Below are positions 23,463-32,824 of a stretch of DNA of 38,425 bases, piece by piece. A program made the translations under genes and the position numbers. Each line of letters opens with the position of its first letter. Position 1 is the first letter of the stretch. The notes beneath the pieces were generated by a model. It saw only the letters and a program-made list of their open reading frames with translations. It did no database searches and was not told where the DNA came from. This DNA is from Acidithiobacillus sp. (GTDB taxonomy: Bacteria > Pseudomonadota > Gammaproteobacteria > Acidithiobacillales > Acidithiobacillaceae), in assembly GCA_027365525.1 (NCBI GenBank), contig DAHXMJ010000048.1, forward strand, positions 1-38,425, read 5' to 3'.

Positions 23463-24127
23463 AGAATTCCAGCCTCCGGGTTGATCATTGCACCGCTTCT
23501 GGAGGCGGGCGGAGGAGAAGTCCAGTGACTGCGGTTTTCCCGGAGGGCAACCTGTCCAGCAACCAGCCAGGAAAGTGCTTGGGGGTAAAGCCTGTGTTCC
23601 AGGGAAAGGACTTTCCGGGCCAGGGAGTCGGCGCTGTCCTCTGAAGCTACAGGGATAATTCCCTGGGCAATGATCGGTCCGGCATCCAGTTCCTGGGTGA
23701 CAAAGTGGACGGTAGCTCCGTGCCAGCATACACCGGCATCAATCGCACTGCGGTGGGTATGCAGTCCCGGAAACGCTGGCAGCAGTGAGGGATGGATATT
23801 GACCAGACGCCCCAGGTAGCGTTCAACAAAAGCTGGCGTAAGCTGGCGCATGAAGCCCGCCAGCACAACCCAGTCAGGCTCAAGGCGGTCAATGGCCTGG
23901 GCCAGGGCGGAATCAAACGGTTCGCGGCCGGGAAAATCTCGATGACTGAGAGTCTGGGAAGGAATCTCCTGTTTTCTGCTCCAGTCGAGGCCCGGGGCAT
24001 CCGGGCGGCTGCTGATTACACCGCTGACCCCACAATCCGGGATTTTTCCATTTCTGCAGGCTTCCACAATGGCCTGCAGGTTGGTCCCACGCCCGGAAAT
24101 GAGTACTGCCAGACGGTGTCTAGTCAA
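23459..24127 (-). CDS. purN: Phosphoribosylglycinamide formyltransferase
   Basis: Third step of purine synthesis: transfers formyl from 10-formyl-THF to GAR. The 222-residue protein has [10 protein letters not shown] (phosphate loop), catalytic Asn and His in [13 protein letters not shown] and Asp in [12 protein letters not shown]. The start is a TTG at 24127 that lies inside the end of purM (8-bp overlap), with GGAGTGG upstream; the next ATG would remove the conserved first strand. Between purM and cinA-like in one operon. Confidence 0.93.
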   Translation of the reverse strand: MTRHRLAVLISGRGTNLQAIVEACRNGKIPDCGVSGVISSRPDAPGLDWSRKQEIPSQTLSHRDFPGREPFDSALAQAIDRLEPDWVVLAGFMRQLTPAFVERYLGRLVNIHPSLLPAFPGLHTHRSAIDAGVCWHGATVHFVTQELDAGPIIAQGIIPVASEDSADSLARKVLSLEHRLYPQALSWLVAGQVALRENRSHWTSPPPASRSGAMINPEAGIL

Positions 24128-25157
24128 GGAATACCACTCCGGGGCCATTGCTGCGATCGCGCAGCCGCCCGACAACATAGGCCTTCTCTCCATGCTGTTC
24201 CAGGACTGCAAGAGCCGCATCGCGCATATCCCAGGGGACAATCGCGACCATGCCGATGCCGAGGTTGAAAACCCTGCGCATTTCTTCCGGATCAATCTGG
24301 CCCTGCTTCTGCAACCAGGGAAAAACTGCTGGCTGGGGCCAGGAATGGGGATCTACCATGGCGGCAAGGTTTCCGGGCAGGGAACGTGGCAAATTTTCGG
24401 TGAGCCCTCCACCAGTGATGTGTGCCAGTGCATTGACCTGGACGCTTCTGCGAAGTGCCTGAACTGCCTGGACATAGATGCGGGTAGGCCGGAGAAGCAG
24501 ATTGGCCAGGTTCTCCCCATCCAGCTGGATGTGCTGGTGTGCTCCGGAACGGACCAGAATTTCCCGGATGAGGGAATATCCGTTGCTGTGTGGGCCGGAG
24601 GAGGCTAGGCCAATGACAGCGTCTCCCTCTGCACAGCGCTGTCCATCCAGAATCTCTGAACGTTCTACAATACCTACCGCGAAACCGGCCAGGTCATAGT
24701 GGTCTCCAGGATACATGCCCGGCATCTCGGCGGTCTCTCCGCCAAGAAGGGCACAGCCGGCCTGCCGGCAACCCTCCGCTATCCCGGCTATGACCGTTTC
24801 GGCCACATCTACATCCAGGCGGCTACAGGCATAGTAGTCCAGAAACCAGAGGGGCTCTGCCCCCGATACCAGGATGTCGTTGACACACATCGCCACCAGG
24901 TCAATGCCGATGCTGTCGTGTTTCCTGGTTTCCAGTGCCAGAAGCAGCTTGGTTCCGACACCATCCGTACCCGATACCAGTACTGGTTCCCGGTATCCGG
25001 CAGGCAGCTGGAAAAGGCCGCCAAAACCGCCCAGGCCTCCCAGGACCTCAGGGCGGCTGACGGAGCCTGCGAGCGGCCGGATACGGTCAACAAGCCGGTT
25101 TCCGGCATCAATATCGACTCCGGCACCCCGGTATGTAAGAGGAGAAGATGGTTCCAC
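24120..25157 (-). CDS. purM: Phosphoribosylformylglycinamidine cyclo-ligase (AIR synthetase)
   Basis: Forms AIR from FGAM with ATP. The 345-residue length equals E. coli PurM. Motifs: [14 protein letters not shown] at the start, [25 protein letters not shown] and a late [11 protein letters not shown]. The start is GTG at 25157, supported by the predicted promoter at 25186-25214, whose start point (~25179) excludes the longer in-frame starts. It begins the purM-purN-cinA operon. In E. coli purMN is PurR-regulated; I saw no clear PurR site here. Confidence 0.95.
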   Translation of the reverse strand: MEPSSPLTYRGAGVDIDAGNRLVDRIRPLAGSVSRPEVLGGLGGFGGLFQLPAGYREPVLVSGTDGVGTKLLLALETRKHDSIGIDLVAMCVNDILVSGAEPLWFLDYYACSRLDVDVAETVIAGIAEGCRQAGCALLGGETAEMPGMYPGDHYDLAGFAVGIVERSEILDGQRCAEGDAVIGLASSGPHSNGYSLIREILVRSGAHQHIQLDGENLANLLLRPTRIYVQAVQALRRSVQVNALAHITGGGLTENLPRSLPGNLAAMVDPHSWPQPAVFPWLQKQGQIDPEEMRRVFNLGIGMVAIVPWDMRDAALAVLEQHGEKAYVVGRLRDRSNGPGVVFLD

Positions 25158-25185
25158 GTGCAATGCCCCTTTCCTGTTCAGGAGC

Positions 25186-25214
25186 ATGGTAAGGAGGCGG
25201 GCATTGGCTGTCAA
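25186..25214 (-). promoter_or_regulatory. Predicted promoter of purM operon
   Basis: Minus strand: a perfect TTGACA at 25209-25214, a 17-bp spacer and TACCAT at 25186-25191. A run of nine T (minus strand) directly upstream of the -35 resembles an UP element. Confidence 0.65.
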
Positions 25215-25398
25215 AAAAAAACTGTGCAGGACCCGCTCTTCCAGCCATTGGTGTTATGGTTTCTGGATCGCCGGCATGGTACACGACCTGTTCCGTGGCA
25301 GGCAGAAAAGGAGGGAGACAGTGCCGGAGGTCTGGCGGATGGGGCCAGTCTGACTAAACTTGTATCTGGCCACTCCAGAAAAAGTGAGGAAAGAAGCC

Positions 25399-25596
25399 AT
25401 GAAGATTAACGAAGGTACTGCAGACCGGGGGATCAGGATTGTTGTCGGACTGGTGCTGGTGGCACTTGTCTTTATCGGTCCCAAGACGGCCTGGGGATGG
25501 CTGGGCCTGCTCCCGCTTCTGACGGGAATTTCCGGGTGGTGCCCTGCCTACAGCCTGCTGGGCATCCGTACCTGCAGGGTATCCGGAAAGTCCTGA
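25399..25596 (+). CDS. DUF2892 (YgaP-like) inner-membrane protein
   Basis: A 65-residue membrane protein with two helices (about 12-28 and 32-48) and the DUF2892 pattern: N-x-G-T-x-D-R-x-I-R at the start, LLPLLTGISGWCPAYSLLGI-type core and a final TC. In other bacteria this domain anchors rhodanese or occurs alone; two Cys are conserved, with unknown role. The start is ATG at 25399 with GAGG about nine bases upstream. It appears to be a single gene, convergent with sodB. Confidence 0.82.
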   Translation: MKINEGTADRGIRIVVGLVLVALVFIGPKTAWGWLGLLPLLTGISGWCPAYSLLGIRTCRVSGKS

Positions 25597-25655
25597 ACCG
25601 TACCGCAGAGCCACGGATTTCCTGCTGTGCGGTCAGCAGTTCTCCCCATGATGTG

Positions 25656-25688
25656 AAAAAAGCCCTGGAAGGAAATCCTTCCAGGGCT
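25656..25688 (-). terminator. Rho-independent terminator of sodB
   Basis: A perfect 13-bp stem AGCCCTGGAAGGA / TCCTTCCAGGGCT (25661-25673 with 25676-25688) with a minimal loop; on the minus strand it is followed by six T. It lies 43 bp after the sodB stop and may also stop the convergent DUF2892 transcript. Confidence 0.85.
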
Positions 25689-25730
25689 GGGGCACCCCTT
25701 GGCAGGGTGCCGGTTTACGCAGCAGGGGTT

Positions 25731-26348
25731 TCAGAACCGCTTGTATAGCTGTCCACTTTTTGCCGCCTGGTACCGGGCTTCTACCACGGTCCAGTCCATG
25801 TTTTTGTGCAGGGCTGCCAGATAGTCAGCACGGCCCATGGCTTTCCAGTCCACCATGTATGCATGCTCGAAGACGTCTACTACCACCAGGGGGGCAAATC
25901 CACCAATGTTGCCATCCTCATGGAGCTGGACGAAATGGTTGTTGATCTGGCCGGAGGTGCCATCGTAGTAGCAGATGGCCCAACCGATTCCCCGGCTTTT
26001 TGCCGCAGCTACGAGATCCTCGTGCCAAGTTTCCGCATTCCCAAACTGGGCAGTGACCGCGTCCCTGAATCCAGGGGCCTGATCCATGGTGATCCCCGGC
26101 TTCATCTGTGAGAAATAGTATTCATGCAGAACCATTCCATTGTACTCGAAGCCAAAACGGCGGCGACGGTCTGCATAGGTCAGGGAAGCAGACTTTCCGG
26201 CAGCGCGCATTTCTTCCAGTTCCTTGCGCAGGGCATTGCTTTGGGCCACGTAGCCCTTATAAAGGCCCCAATGATCGTTGATCTGGTCATCGCTGATTCC
26301 ATCCAGTCCGCTAGGCTTAAGTTCTTCGCGCACGGTATATTCGGACAT
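25731..26348 (-). CDS. sodB: Iron/manganese superoxide dismutase, variant family
   Basis: Predicted to dismutate superoxide in the cytoplasm. The 205-residue protein keeps the four metal ligands: His26 (NDHW), His75 (VLHEYYF), Asp158 and His162 (DVFEHAYMVDW). It belongs to a divergent subfamily: the N-terminal helix reads GISDDQINDHWGLYKGYV instead of the HH-rich canonical form, the usual Trp after the third ligand is Phe, and neither of the usual second-sphere Gln positions is evident. The start is ATG at 26348 with AGGAG eight bases upstream, 43 nt after the predicted transcription start. Single gene with its own terminator. Confidence 0.87.
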   Translation of the reverse strand: MSEYTVREELKPSGLDGISDDQINDHWGLYKGYVAQSNALRKELEEMRAAGKSASLTYADRRRRFGFEYNGMVLHEYYFSQMKPGITMDQAPGFRDAVTAQFGNAETWHEDLVAAAKSRGIGWAICYYDGTSGQINNHFVQLHEDGNIGGFAPLVVVDVFEHAYMVDWKAMGRADYLAALHKNMDWTVVEARYQAAKSGQLYKRF

Positions 26349-26397
26349 GTCCCCATCTCCTGTAGCTGCTGTTGGAAATTCTTCATTGCCGACAGGC

Positions 26398-26426
26398 ATT
26401 GTAGTCGGCGCTTTCTGGTGCTGCAA
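26398..26426 (-). promoter_or_regulatory. Predicted promoter of sodB
   Basis: Minus strand: TTGCAG at 26421-26426, a 17-bp spacer and TACAAT at 26398-26403 (5 of 6). Predicted leader about 43 nt. Confidence 0.6.
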
Positions 26427-26533
26427 ACGACATGAGGGTCCTGTGATGGGCTGGTTCCATCCTGTCTGCCTGTGCCGGAATGGTGGCCGCGGGCCCGCAT
26501 CGTCTGGCCTTGTCTCATGCGGGGAACCGGACC

Positions 26534-26555
26534 GGGATCTGCCTGCCCAGATCCC
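26534..26555. repeat. 8-bp hairpin in sodB-hda intergenic region
   Basis: GGGATCTG and CAGATCCC separated by CCTGCC. A perfect dyad without a T tract, so more like an operator or structural element than a terminator. Confidence 0.5.
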
Positions 26556-26621
26556 CGGGGTGGAACCCGGCAGCGTGTGTTCCGGCACCAGGACGGCTCC
26601 CGTAAATCTGAATCCCGTTTC

Positions 26622-26650
26622 TTGGGAGAGTGGGCCGGCACTGCTAGACT
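26622..26650 (+). promoter_or_regulatory. Predicted promoter of hda
   Basis: TTGGGA at 26622-26627 (4 of 6), a 17-bp spacer and TAGACT at 26645-26650 (4 of 6). The predicted start is about 26657, so the ATG at 26660 would be nearly leaderless while the ATG at 26687 has a leader with AAGGTGG. Confidence 0.5.
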
Positions 26651-26686
26651 GTTCCAGTCATGGAGTATGGAAAGGTGGTACAGGGC

Positions 26687-27397
26687 ATGGATGCCAGCGT
26701 GGCCGGACAGGGATTCTGTTCCCGCGGGCAGCAGCTGCTTCCGCTCGGCATGCAAAAAGTGCCAGGGGAGTGGCCGTATCTGCCTGGAATCAATGATGAA
26801 GCAGTTTCCGGGCTTCTCCAAATGGTCCATGGTGGGTACTGCGTTTATCTCTATGGGCCTTCCGGGACAGGAAAGACCCACCTGCTCCAGTGGGTAGCCC
26901 TTGGGCAGGAGCGCTGGGCACCCTATATGGACTGCGGACAAACGGATCCCGCGGATCTTGAGGCCTCGGGCATGGAAGAGGTGCCGCTGCTCTGTCTGGA
27001 CAATATTGGGGCCTGGGCTGGGCTGCGGAGGGCCGAAGATATCCTGTTCAGGCTTTTTAATGCCCGGCAGCGGTCCGGATTCCCCTGGCTTCTGGCCGGC
27101 CATGACATGCCCCGCGGAATGCCCTGGATACTACCCGATTGGGCAAGCCGGTTGACGGGCTGCATCACCTATGGTCTGCGAAGCCCCAATGATGAAGAGC
27201 GCCTGTCTATCCTGAAGCATATCGCCCAGCGACATGGGCAGCCCCTTCCAGAAGAATTGGGACGCTATCTGCTCCATCACTACAGCCGCAACCTGGCAGA
27301 GCTGGCAGTGCTGGTAGACCGGTTCCAGCAGTGGCTTTGGCAGCACCATGCGTCTCCCAGCATTCCCCGGTGGCAGCGCTTTTTCCAGGAACTGTGA
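26687..27397 (+). CDS. hda: DnaA regulatory inactivator Hda-like protein
   Basis: A DnaA-related AAA+ protein that with the beta clamp stimulates ATP hydrolysis by DnaA, limiting re-initiation. The 236-residue product has an N-terminal QQLLPL clamp-binding-like motif, Walker A GPSGTGKTH, Walker B-like LLCLDNIGAW, and a LPDWASRL sensor region with Arg. The start is ATG at 26687 (AAGGTGG eight bases upstream); ATG at 26660 is possible but close to the predicted transcript end. It is followed by yihY in a GTGA overlap. The purM-purN, hda proximity is usual in gammaproteobacteria, though here sodB intervenes. Confidence 0.85.
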   Translation: MDASVAGQGFCSRGQQLLPLGMQKVPGEWPYLPGINDEAVSGLLQMVHGGYCVYLYGPSGTGKTHLLQWVALGQERWAPYMDCGQTDPADLEASGMEEVPLLCLDNIGAWAGLRRAEDILFRLFNARQRSGFPWLLAGHDMPRGMPWILPDWASRLTGCITYGLRSPNDEERLSILKHIAQRHGQPLPEELGRYLLHHYSRNLAELAVLVDRFQQWLWQHHASPSIPRWQRFFQEL

Positions 27398-28278
27398 GCA
27401 GAAAATGGAAACCCGGGAGGCAGCGGGGCAATCTCTCTCTCCGGGCAACGGCGATGGCGGGGAATATTAATGTGATACGGTACCGGTTCACTGTAGCCGT
27501 GCAGGGATTCTTCCGGGATGGCTGCGTTGACCGGGCTTCACTGCTGGCCTATACGACCCTGCTAGCTCTGGTTCCTGTGGTGGCACTGGTATTCAGTCTC
27601 TGGAATGCCATTGGCTTCGGTGTGGATCGCCGGGCCCTTCTGGACCATTACATTCTCCGGAATCTGGTTCCAAGGGTTGGTGGTACCGTTTTGAAATATA
27701 TCAATGTTCTTGGTTCCCGTGGGGACGAACTCGGACTTTTTGGGATCTGTGGCCTGATTTTCACCGGGATCCTGCTGATTCATGAGATAGAACGCCACTT
27801 CAATGCCATATGGGGAGAGAAGGTCCGGTGCCAGCTGTGCAGGCCCCTGAGATACCTTTTCCTGATGGTGGCTGGCCCGGCCAGCATGGCATTGCTGCTG
27901 TTTCTGCTGGATCCAGTTCAGTGGGTGCTTGCCCATATGGCAGGATTCCCGAGGCTTCCTGGCTATCTTGATCTGGTACTGGCCCTTTTTACCGAAATGG
28001 CAATGCTTGTACTGCTGTACCAGATTTTACCGGCCACCAGGGTGCGGCTGGGAGACGCGCTTGCAGGGGCAGTCACTGCCACGATACTGCTGGGTCTCAG
28101 CAGGGCAGCCCTCGCTCTCTATTTCCACTATTCTTTTACGGAAGTCCTTTATGGGGCACTGGGAGTAATCCCGGTTTTTCTCATATGGATTTACCTTGTC
28201 TGGTTTTCCGTACTTTTTGGTGCAGAGATGGCGGCTGCTGGAAGGTGGCTCCCTCCGGCCGGAGAACGGAGAGGATAG
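27394..28278 (+). CDS. yihY: YihY/BrkB family inner-membrane protein
   Basis: A 294-residue polytopic membrane protein of the YihY/BrkB family, once called ribonuclease BN by mistake; function is unknown, with envelope or transport roles proposed. About six membrane segments are visible, with LLAYTTLLALVPVVALVFSL, GLIFTGILLIHEIERHFNAIW and the C-terminal YGALGVIPVFLIWIYLVWFSVLFGAEM, all characteristic. The start is GTG at 27394, overlapping the hda stop (GTGA); ATG at 27454 would also preserve the domain. Confidence 0.85.
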   Translation: MSRKWKPGRQRGNLSLRATAMAGNINVIRYRFTVAVQGFFRDGCVDRASLLAYTTLLALVPVVALVFSLWNAIGFGVDRRALLDHYILRNLVPRVGGTVLKYINVLGSRGDELGLFGICGLIFTGILLIHEIERHFNAIWGEKVRCQLCRPLRYLFLMVAGPASMALLLFLLDPVQWVLAHMAGFPRLPGYLDLVLALFTEMAMLVLLYQILPATRVRLGDALAGAVTATILLGLSRAALALYFHYSFTEVLYGALGVIPVFLIWIYLVWFSVLFGAEMAAAGRWLPPAGERRG

Positions 28279-28308
28279 AAACGGTTCGCCGGTATCTCGC
28301 CACTACTC

Positions 28309-28337
28309 TTTACTTGCATGCCCTCTCCCGATAATAT
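28309..28337 (+). promoter_or_regulatory. Predicted promoter of yceD-rpmF-fab cluster
   Basis: TTTACT at 28309-28314, a 17-bp spacer and TAATAT at 28332-28337. The expected start, about 28344, lies only a few bases before the yceD ATG at 28347, and no Shine-Dalgarno is visible. Confidence 0.5.
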
Positions 28338-28346
28338 GCCGCCCTT

Positions 28347-28832
28347 ATGTTTGCTCCAGACGCCTCTACCCTGCTGATTTCTCGGGTCTCTGCTGCCGGG
28401 GAGGCCCTGCGCGGGGAAGCGGATCCCGGTAGCTGGCAGCGGTTGCGGGACGCAGGATGCCATCTGGATGGAGCACACGTTGACCTGCTGCTGCAGCGCT
28501 TCGGCGAGGTAGTAGTGGCGGATGGAACCATCGCCGTCCGTGGGACGGTACGGTGTGAGCGCTGTCTTGGCTTCATGCCCTGGGCCGCCGAGATTGGGGT
28601 GCGGATCGGAATGGCCGAATCCGAGGCGGCAGTAGGAAAAGTGGATCCTGAGCTTGATCCTGTCCTCTCCTGCAATGGGGTACTGGATCTGCAGGAATGG
28701 TTGGAGGAAGAGGTTCTGCTGGCCCTGCCAATGGTTTCGCGATGTGCGGAAAGTGGAGCAGGATGTTGCCCGGTTTCCGGGGTTGAGGTGCCTGCGCGCG
28801 GCGCGGTACCACAGAATGAAGAACGGAGATAA
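28347..28832 (+). CDS. yceD: YceD / DUF177 family protein
   Basis: A 161-residue protein of the DUF177 family that almost always precedes rpmF; it is linked to 23S rRNA accumulation in plants and E. coli. Visible: VRGTVRCERCLGFM with the Cys pair, an acidic central part and DLQEWLEEEVLLALPMVSRC with further Cys, a layout that suggests metal binding. The start is ATG at 28347. The absence of a ribosome binding site and the promoter position suggest a leaderless or nearly leaderless message. First gene of the fatty-acid cluster. Confidence 0.87.
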   Translation: MFAPDASTLLISRVSAAGEALRGEADPGSWQRLRDAGCHLDGAHVDLLLQRFGEVVVADGTIAVRGTVRCERCLGFMPWAAEIGVRIGMAESEAAVGKVDPELDPVLSCNGVLDLQEWLEEEVLLALPMVSRCAESGAGCCPVSGVEVPARGAVPQNEERR

Positions 28833-28835
28833 AAA

Positions 28836-29021
28836 ATGGCAGTTCCACAGAGTAAAACGTCCAAGTCCAAACGGGATATGCGCCGGGCCCACGATTTTCT
28901 GGTGGCAACGAACCGTTCCACCTGTGCCAATTGCGGGGCGGTCAAGCTTTCCCACCATGTCTGCCCGGAATGCGGCTTCTACCGTGGACGGGAGATGGTC
29001 AAAAAGGCCGCCGAGGCCTGA
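28836..29021 (+). CDS. rpmF: 50S ribosomal protein L32
   Basis: A 61-residue ribosomal protein with the L32 start [18 protein letters not shown] and a zinc-ribbon of two CxxC pairs (CANC, CPEC), so the zinc-binding form. The start is ATG at 28836, with GGAG seven bases upstream, three bases after yceD. The yceD-rpmF-plsX order is strongly conserved and couples ribosome and membrane synthesis. Confidence 0.97.
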   Translation: MAVPQSKTSKSKRDMRRAHDFLVATNRSTCANCGAVKLSHHVCPECGFYRGREMVKKAAEA

Positions 29022-29057
29022 GAGGGTTTCGAACGCCCCTGCCACATAGGAAACACC

Positions 29058-30083
29058 TTGCCACAGATCGCGGTGGATGCCATGAGTGGCGATTCCGGTC
29101 CCGGCACCGTGGTTCGTGCCCTTGGAAGCTTGGTCAAGAGCTACCCGGATGTCCAGTTCCATCTGGTAGGAGATGAGGCTGTCCTCGGCCCGGAACTGTC
29201 GCGTTCAGGGCTAAAAGAATCTCCCCAAATTCTTGTGCGCCATGCCAGCCAGGTGATCGGCATGGATGAGGCCCCTTCCCAGGCACTGAGGGGAAAACGC
29301 GATTCTTCCATGCATGTTGCTGTGGGAATGCTTCGTGACGGCCAGGCAGATGCAGTGGTGAGCGCGGGCAATACTGGTGCGCTGATGGCCATGGGAAAAG
29401 TTTTTCTCCGCACCATTCCCGGTATTGACCGCCCGGCTATTGCGGCGTTTCTTCCCACCGCTTCCGGGCGGGTGCTGGTTCTTGATCTGGGGGCTAATGT
29501 CGACTGCCATCCGGAACACCTGCTGCAGTTTGCCGTTATGGGCTCCATCCTGTTTCAGCAGGTAACCGGAGGAGAGAAGCCCCGTGTCGGGCTGCTGAAC
29601 ATCGGCTCGGAAGAAATCAAGGGCAACGAGCAGGTCAAGGCGGCGGGTGCCCTGCTGCGCCGCAGTCACCTGAATTTTGTGGGGAATGTGGAAGGCTCCC
29701 AGATATACCGGGGGGTTTGTGACGTTCTGGTCTGTGACGGCTTCGTCGGGAATGTGTTTCTTAAAACTTCCGAAGGGCTGGCAGCCATGGTCCGTCAGGA
29801 ACTGAGGGCCAGCTATGCTCGGGGGCTTTATGGCCGTCTGGCATATCTGGTCAACCGCCCCATTCTGCAGAACCTGCGCCGCCGCCTGGATTCGAGGCAG
29901 TATAACGGAGCCACTCTGCTGGGTCTTAATGGCATCATCATTAAAAGTCATGGAAATGCGGACGGGTTTGCCTTTGCCTGTGCAGTAGAAGTGGCAATTT
30001 CCGAGGCCAGGCACCGGCTAACGCTGGAAATTGCCAAAGTGGTGCAGGAGGGGCTGGCGCAGGCCGTCCCTGACAGCGCGTGA
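29058..30083 (+). CDS. plsX: Phosphate acyltransferase PlsX
   Basis: Makes acyl-phosphate from acyl-ACP for phospholipid synthesis. The 341-residue protein begins [12 protein letters not shown], a family hallmark, and carries [33 protein letters not shown] and [15 protein letters not shown]. The start is a TTG at 29058 with AGGA six bases upstream; no ATG is available before the conserved start. The stop overlaps fabH (GTGA). Confidence 0.95.
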   Translation: MPQIAVDAMSGDSGPGTVVRALGSLVKSYPDVQFHLVGDEAVLGPELSRSGLKESPQILVRHASQVIGMDEAPSQALRGKRDSSMHVAVGMLRDGQADAVVSAGNTGALMAMGKVFLRTIPGIDRPAIAAFLPTASGRVLVLDLGANVDCHPEHLLQFAVMGSILFQQVTGGEKPRVGLLNIGSEEIKGNEQVKAAGALLRRSHLNFVGNVEGSQIYRGVCDVLVCDGFVGNVFLKTSEGLAAMVRQELRASYARGLYGRLAYLVNRPILQNLRRRLDSRQYNGATLLGLNGIIIKSHGNADGFAFACAVEVAISEARHRLTLEIAKVVQEGLAQAVPDSA

Positions 30084-31024
30084 ACCCCATATACAGCAGG
30101 CTGGTTGCCACCGGTTCCTATCTGCCGGAGCGCATCCTGGACAACGACGAGCTGAGCAGGATGGTCGACACCAGCGATGAATGGATCGTGACGCGCACGG
30201 GCATACATACCCGCCATATCGCGGCTCCGGGGGAAGGATCTGTGGATATGGCCGCAGCCGCTGCCCGGAGGGCGCTTGAGGGTTCCGGCCTGGATATCCA
30301 GGATATCGATCTGGTCATCGTGGCAACCACCACTCCTGACCAGGTGTTTCCAAGTACCGCCTGCCTTTTGCAGTCCCGCCTTGGCAGCCGCGGTGCCGCA
30401 GCCTTTGACGTGCAGGCTGTCTGTACCGGTTTTATCTATGCCCTGGCTACGGCAGACCGGTTTATCCGCAGTGGTGGTGCCCGTCATGCGCTGGTGGTCG
30501 GAGTGGAAACCATGTCCAGAATTGTCGACTGGACGGACCGTTCCACCTGCATCCTGTTTGGGGATGGTGCAGGTGCGGTGGTGCTCAGCGCAAGCAGCGA
30601 ACCTGGTATTCTCTCAACGCATCTCCACGCGGACGGCAGCTATGCAGGGCTTCTTCAGGTTCCTGAAGGAGAAAGATATCTGGCCATGCAGGGAAATGCC
30701 GTGTTCCGTATGGCGGTGCGTACGCTGGGTGAAATCGTGCAGGAAACCCTCGCAGCCAACGGAATGGCGAGTAGCGACATCGACTGGCTGGTACCGCACC
30801 AGGCCAATGTGCGTATTATCCAGGCAACGGCAGAAAAACTGGGAATGCCCATGGAGCGGGTAGTCGTGACAGTTTCCCACCATGGCAATGCATCGGCAGC
30901 ATCGGTCCCCCTGGCACTGGATGATGCGGCCCGCCGGGGCTGTTTTACCCCGGGCCAGATCCTGCTGCTGGAAGCCTTTGGTGGCGGTTTTACCTGGGGA
31001 TCTGCCCTGTTGCGCTGGGGCTGA
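30080..31024 (+). CDS. fabH: 3-oxoacyl-ACP synthase III (FabH)
   Basis: Starts fatty acid chains by condensing acetyl-CoA with malonyl-ACP. A thiolase-fold enzyme of 314 residues. The catalytic triad is visible: Cys in AVCTGF (near residue 113), His in VPHQANVRI and Asn in [22 protein letters not shown] near the start is typical. GTG start in a GTGA overlap with plsX. Confidence 0.96.
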   Translation: MNPIYSRLVATGSYLPERILDNDELSRMVDTSDEWIVTRTGIHTRHIAAPGEGSVDMAAAAARRALEGSGLDIQDIDLVIVATTTPDQVFPSTACLLQSRLGSRGAAAFDVQAVCTGFIYALATADRFIRSGGARHALVVGVETMSRIVDWTDRSTCILFGDGAGAVVLSASSEPGILSTHLHADGSYAGLLQVPEGERYLAMQGNAVFRMAVRTLGEIVQETLAANGMASSDIDWLVPHQANVRIIQATAEKLGMPMERVVVTVSHHGNASAASVPLALDDAARRGCFTPGQILLLEAFGGGFTWGSALLRWG

Positions 31025-31062
31025 CCACAGCTGGTTTTGACTGAATTTCGAAGGAGGTTCAT

Positions 31063-31998
31063 TTGCTCGGTTCCATCGCCTTTGTTTTTCCAGGCCAGGG
31101 CTCCCAGTCCCAGGGCATGCTGGCCGATCTGGGCGCCACGCATCCCATTCTGCGTGAGGTTTTTGCAGAAGCATCGGATGTCCTCCATGCTGATCTCTGG
31201 AAGCTGGCCCAGAACGGTCCGGAAGAGCAGATAAACCAGACCCGCTGGACCCAGCCTCTCATGCTGGCAGCGGGTTATGGGGTGTTCCGCACCTGGGAAG
31301 AAGAAGGAGGAACTCCCCCGGATTTTCTTGCCGGCCATTCCCTGGGGGAATATACGGCGCTGGTGGTGGCTGGCAGCCTGGACTTTGCCGATGCTGTGCG
31401 GCTGGTGGCAAGGCGCGGAGAACTCATGCAGGATGCGGTACCTGCAGGCGTGGGAGGAATGGCGGCTGTCATTGGTCTTTCGGATGAGGAAGTCCGAAGC
31501 CTGTGCCAGATGGAAGCCCATGGCGAGGTGCTGGAGGCTGCCAATCTCAATGCCCCAGGTCAGGTCGTCGTGGCAGGCATGCAGAGTGCTGTCCAGCGGC
31601 TGGGTGAGGCGGCAAAGGCTGCTGGCGCAAGGCGTATTGTCTTCCTGCCAGTCAGTGTTCCTAGCCACTGCAGCCTGATGCGGGATGCTGCCGAAGCCTA
31701 TCGGTCCGAGCTGGAATCGGTCTCCTGGCGGTCTCCCAGAACCATGGTGGTACACAATGCGGACGTCCAGAGCCACCAGAGTCCTATGGCCCTGAAGGAT
31801 GCACTGGTACGCCAGCTCTATCTGCCAGTCCGCTGGACAGAAACGGTACGGCATCTTGCACGGCAGGGAGCAACAACTTTTGTCGAAATGGGGCCCGGGC
31901 GCGTGCTTTCCGGTCTCGGGAAACGCATTGAATCGGGGCTGACCATGCTGCATGTGGAAGATGGAAAAAGCCTGCGCGCCACCCTGGAGACTATCTGA
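31063..31998 (+). CDS. fabD: Malonyl-CoA:ACP transacylase
   Basis: Loads malonate onto ACP. The 311-residue protein has FVFPGQGSQ at the start, the nucleophilic Ser in GHSLGEYTAL (about residue 90) and the catalytic His in VPSHCSLM. The start is a TTG at 31063 behind the strongest Shine-Dalgarno in the window (AAGGAGGTT), suggesting high translation despite the weak start codon. The stop overlaps fabG (TGATG). Confidence 0.96.
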   Translation: MLGSIAFVFPGQGSQSQGMLADLGATHPILREVFAEASDVLHADLWKLAQNGPEEQINQTRWTQPLMLAAGYGVFRTWEEEGGTPPDFLAGHSLGEYTALVVAGSLDFADAVRLVARRGELMQDAVPAGVGGMAAVIGLSDEEVRSLCQMEAHGEVLEAANLNAPGQVVVAGMQSAVQRLGEAAKAAGARRIVFLPVSVPSHCSLMRDAAEAYRSELESVSWRSPRTMVVHNADVQSHQSPMALKDALVRQLYLPVRWTETVRHLARQGATTFVEMGPGRVLSGLGKRIESGLTMLHVEDGKSLRATLETI

Positions 31999-32741
31999 TG
32001 GAAAAAATTCTGGAAGGACAGACGGCTCTGGTTACCGGGGGGAGCCGGGGCATCGGGGCGGCAGTTGTGGACCGTCTTGCCGCTATGGGAGCCAGAGTAG
32101 CAGCAACGGCCACTACGATGGATGGCGCTGCACATCTGGGCACCCGGCTGGGTGATGCGGGTGGCCGGGGCTACTGTCTGGACGTCTGCAACGATGAAGC
32201 CATGGATACAGTCCTGAAACAGGTTCGCCAGGACCTTGGATCTCCCTCCATTCTGATCAACAATGCGGGCATCACCCGTGACCAGCTTCTTCTCCGGATG
32301 AAAGACGAGGACTGGGATTTGGTGATCCAGACCAACCTGCGTGCCGTATACCGCCTGAGCCGTCTCTGCGTCCGTGACATGCTGAAGGCACAGTATGGGC
32401 GAATCGTGAATATCACTTCTGTGGTCGGGATGATGGGGAACGCCGGACAGAGCAATTATGCCGCAGCAAAGGCTGGTGTGGCCGGTTTTTCCCGCGCGCT
32501 GGCCCGGGAAGTCGCTTCCCGCAGGGTGACCGTCAACTGCGTTGCACCCGGATTTATTGAAACCGACATGACGTCCGGCCTTCCGCAAGACCATCGCGAA
32601 AGCCTGCTCCACCAGGTTCCTGCTGCCCGACTGGGTTCTCCCGCAGATGTCGCGGCAGCAGTGGCCTACCTTGTTTCCCCGGAAGCGGGATATGTAACCG
32701 GTGAAACCCTCCAGGTCAATGGCGGACTCTGGATGGGTTAG
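31998..32741 (+). CDS. fabG: 3-oxoacyl-ACP reductase FabG
   Basis: NADPH-dependent reduction of 3-oxoacyl-ACP. A short-chain dehydrogenase of 247 residues with the cofactor loop TGGSRGIG, the NNAGITRD motif, catalytic Ser in NITSVVG, YAAAKAG (Tyr and Lys) and GFIETDM. Starts at ATG 31998, overlapping the fabD stop by one base. Confidence 0.96.
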   Translation: MEKILEGQTALVTGGSRGIGAAVVDRLAAMGARVAATATTMDGAAHLGTRLGDAGGRGYCLDVCNDEAMDTVLKQVRQDLGSPSILINNAGITRDQLLLRMKDEDWDLVIQTNLRAVYRLSRLCVRDMLKAQYGRIVNITSVVGMMGNAGQSNYAAAKAGVAGFSRALAREVASRRVTVNCVAPGFIETDMTSGLPQDHRESLLHQVPAARLGSPADVAAAVAYLVSPEAGYVTGETLQVNGGLWMG

Positions 32742-32824
32742 GCTTTTCTGCCTTTACAGGACATCGCCAGCTGTGGTCCAATCTCGCAAAAATAACTTTT
32801 CCCCTAATAAAGGAGTTTCTCCCA

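Larger units (their letters stand above)
26349..26686. other. 338-bp divergent regulatory region between sodB and hda
   Basis: No gene recognised. It contains the sodB promoter (26398-26426), the hda promoter (26622-26650) and, between them, an 8-bp hairpin at 26534-26555. I saw no clear Fur or OxyR/SoxR operator. Confidence 0.5.
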
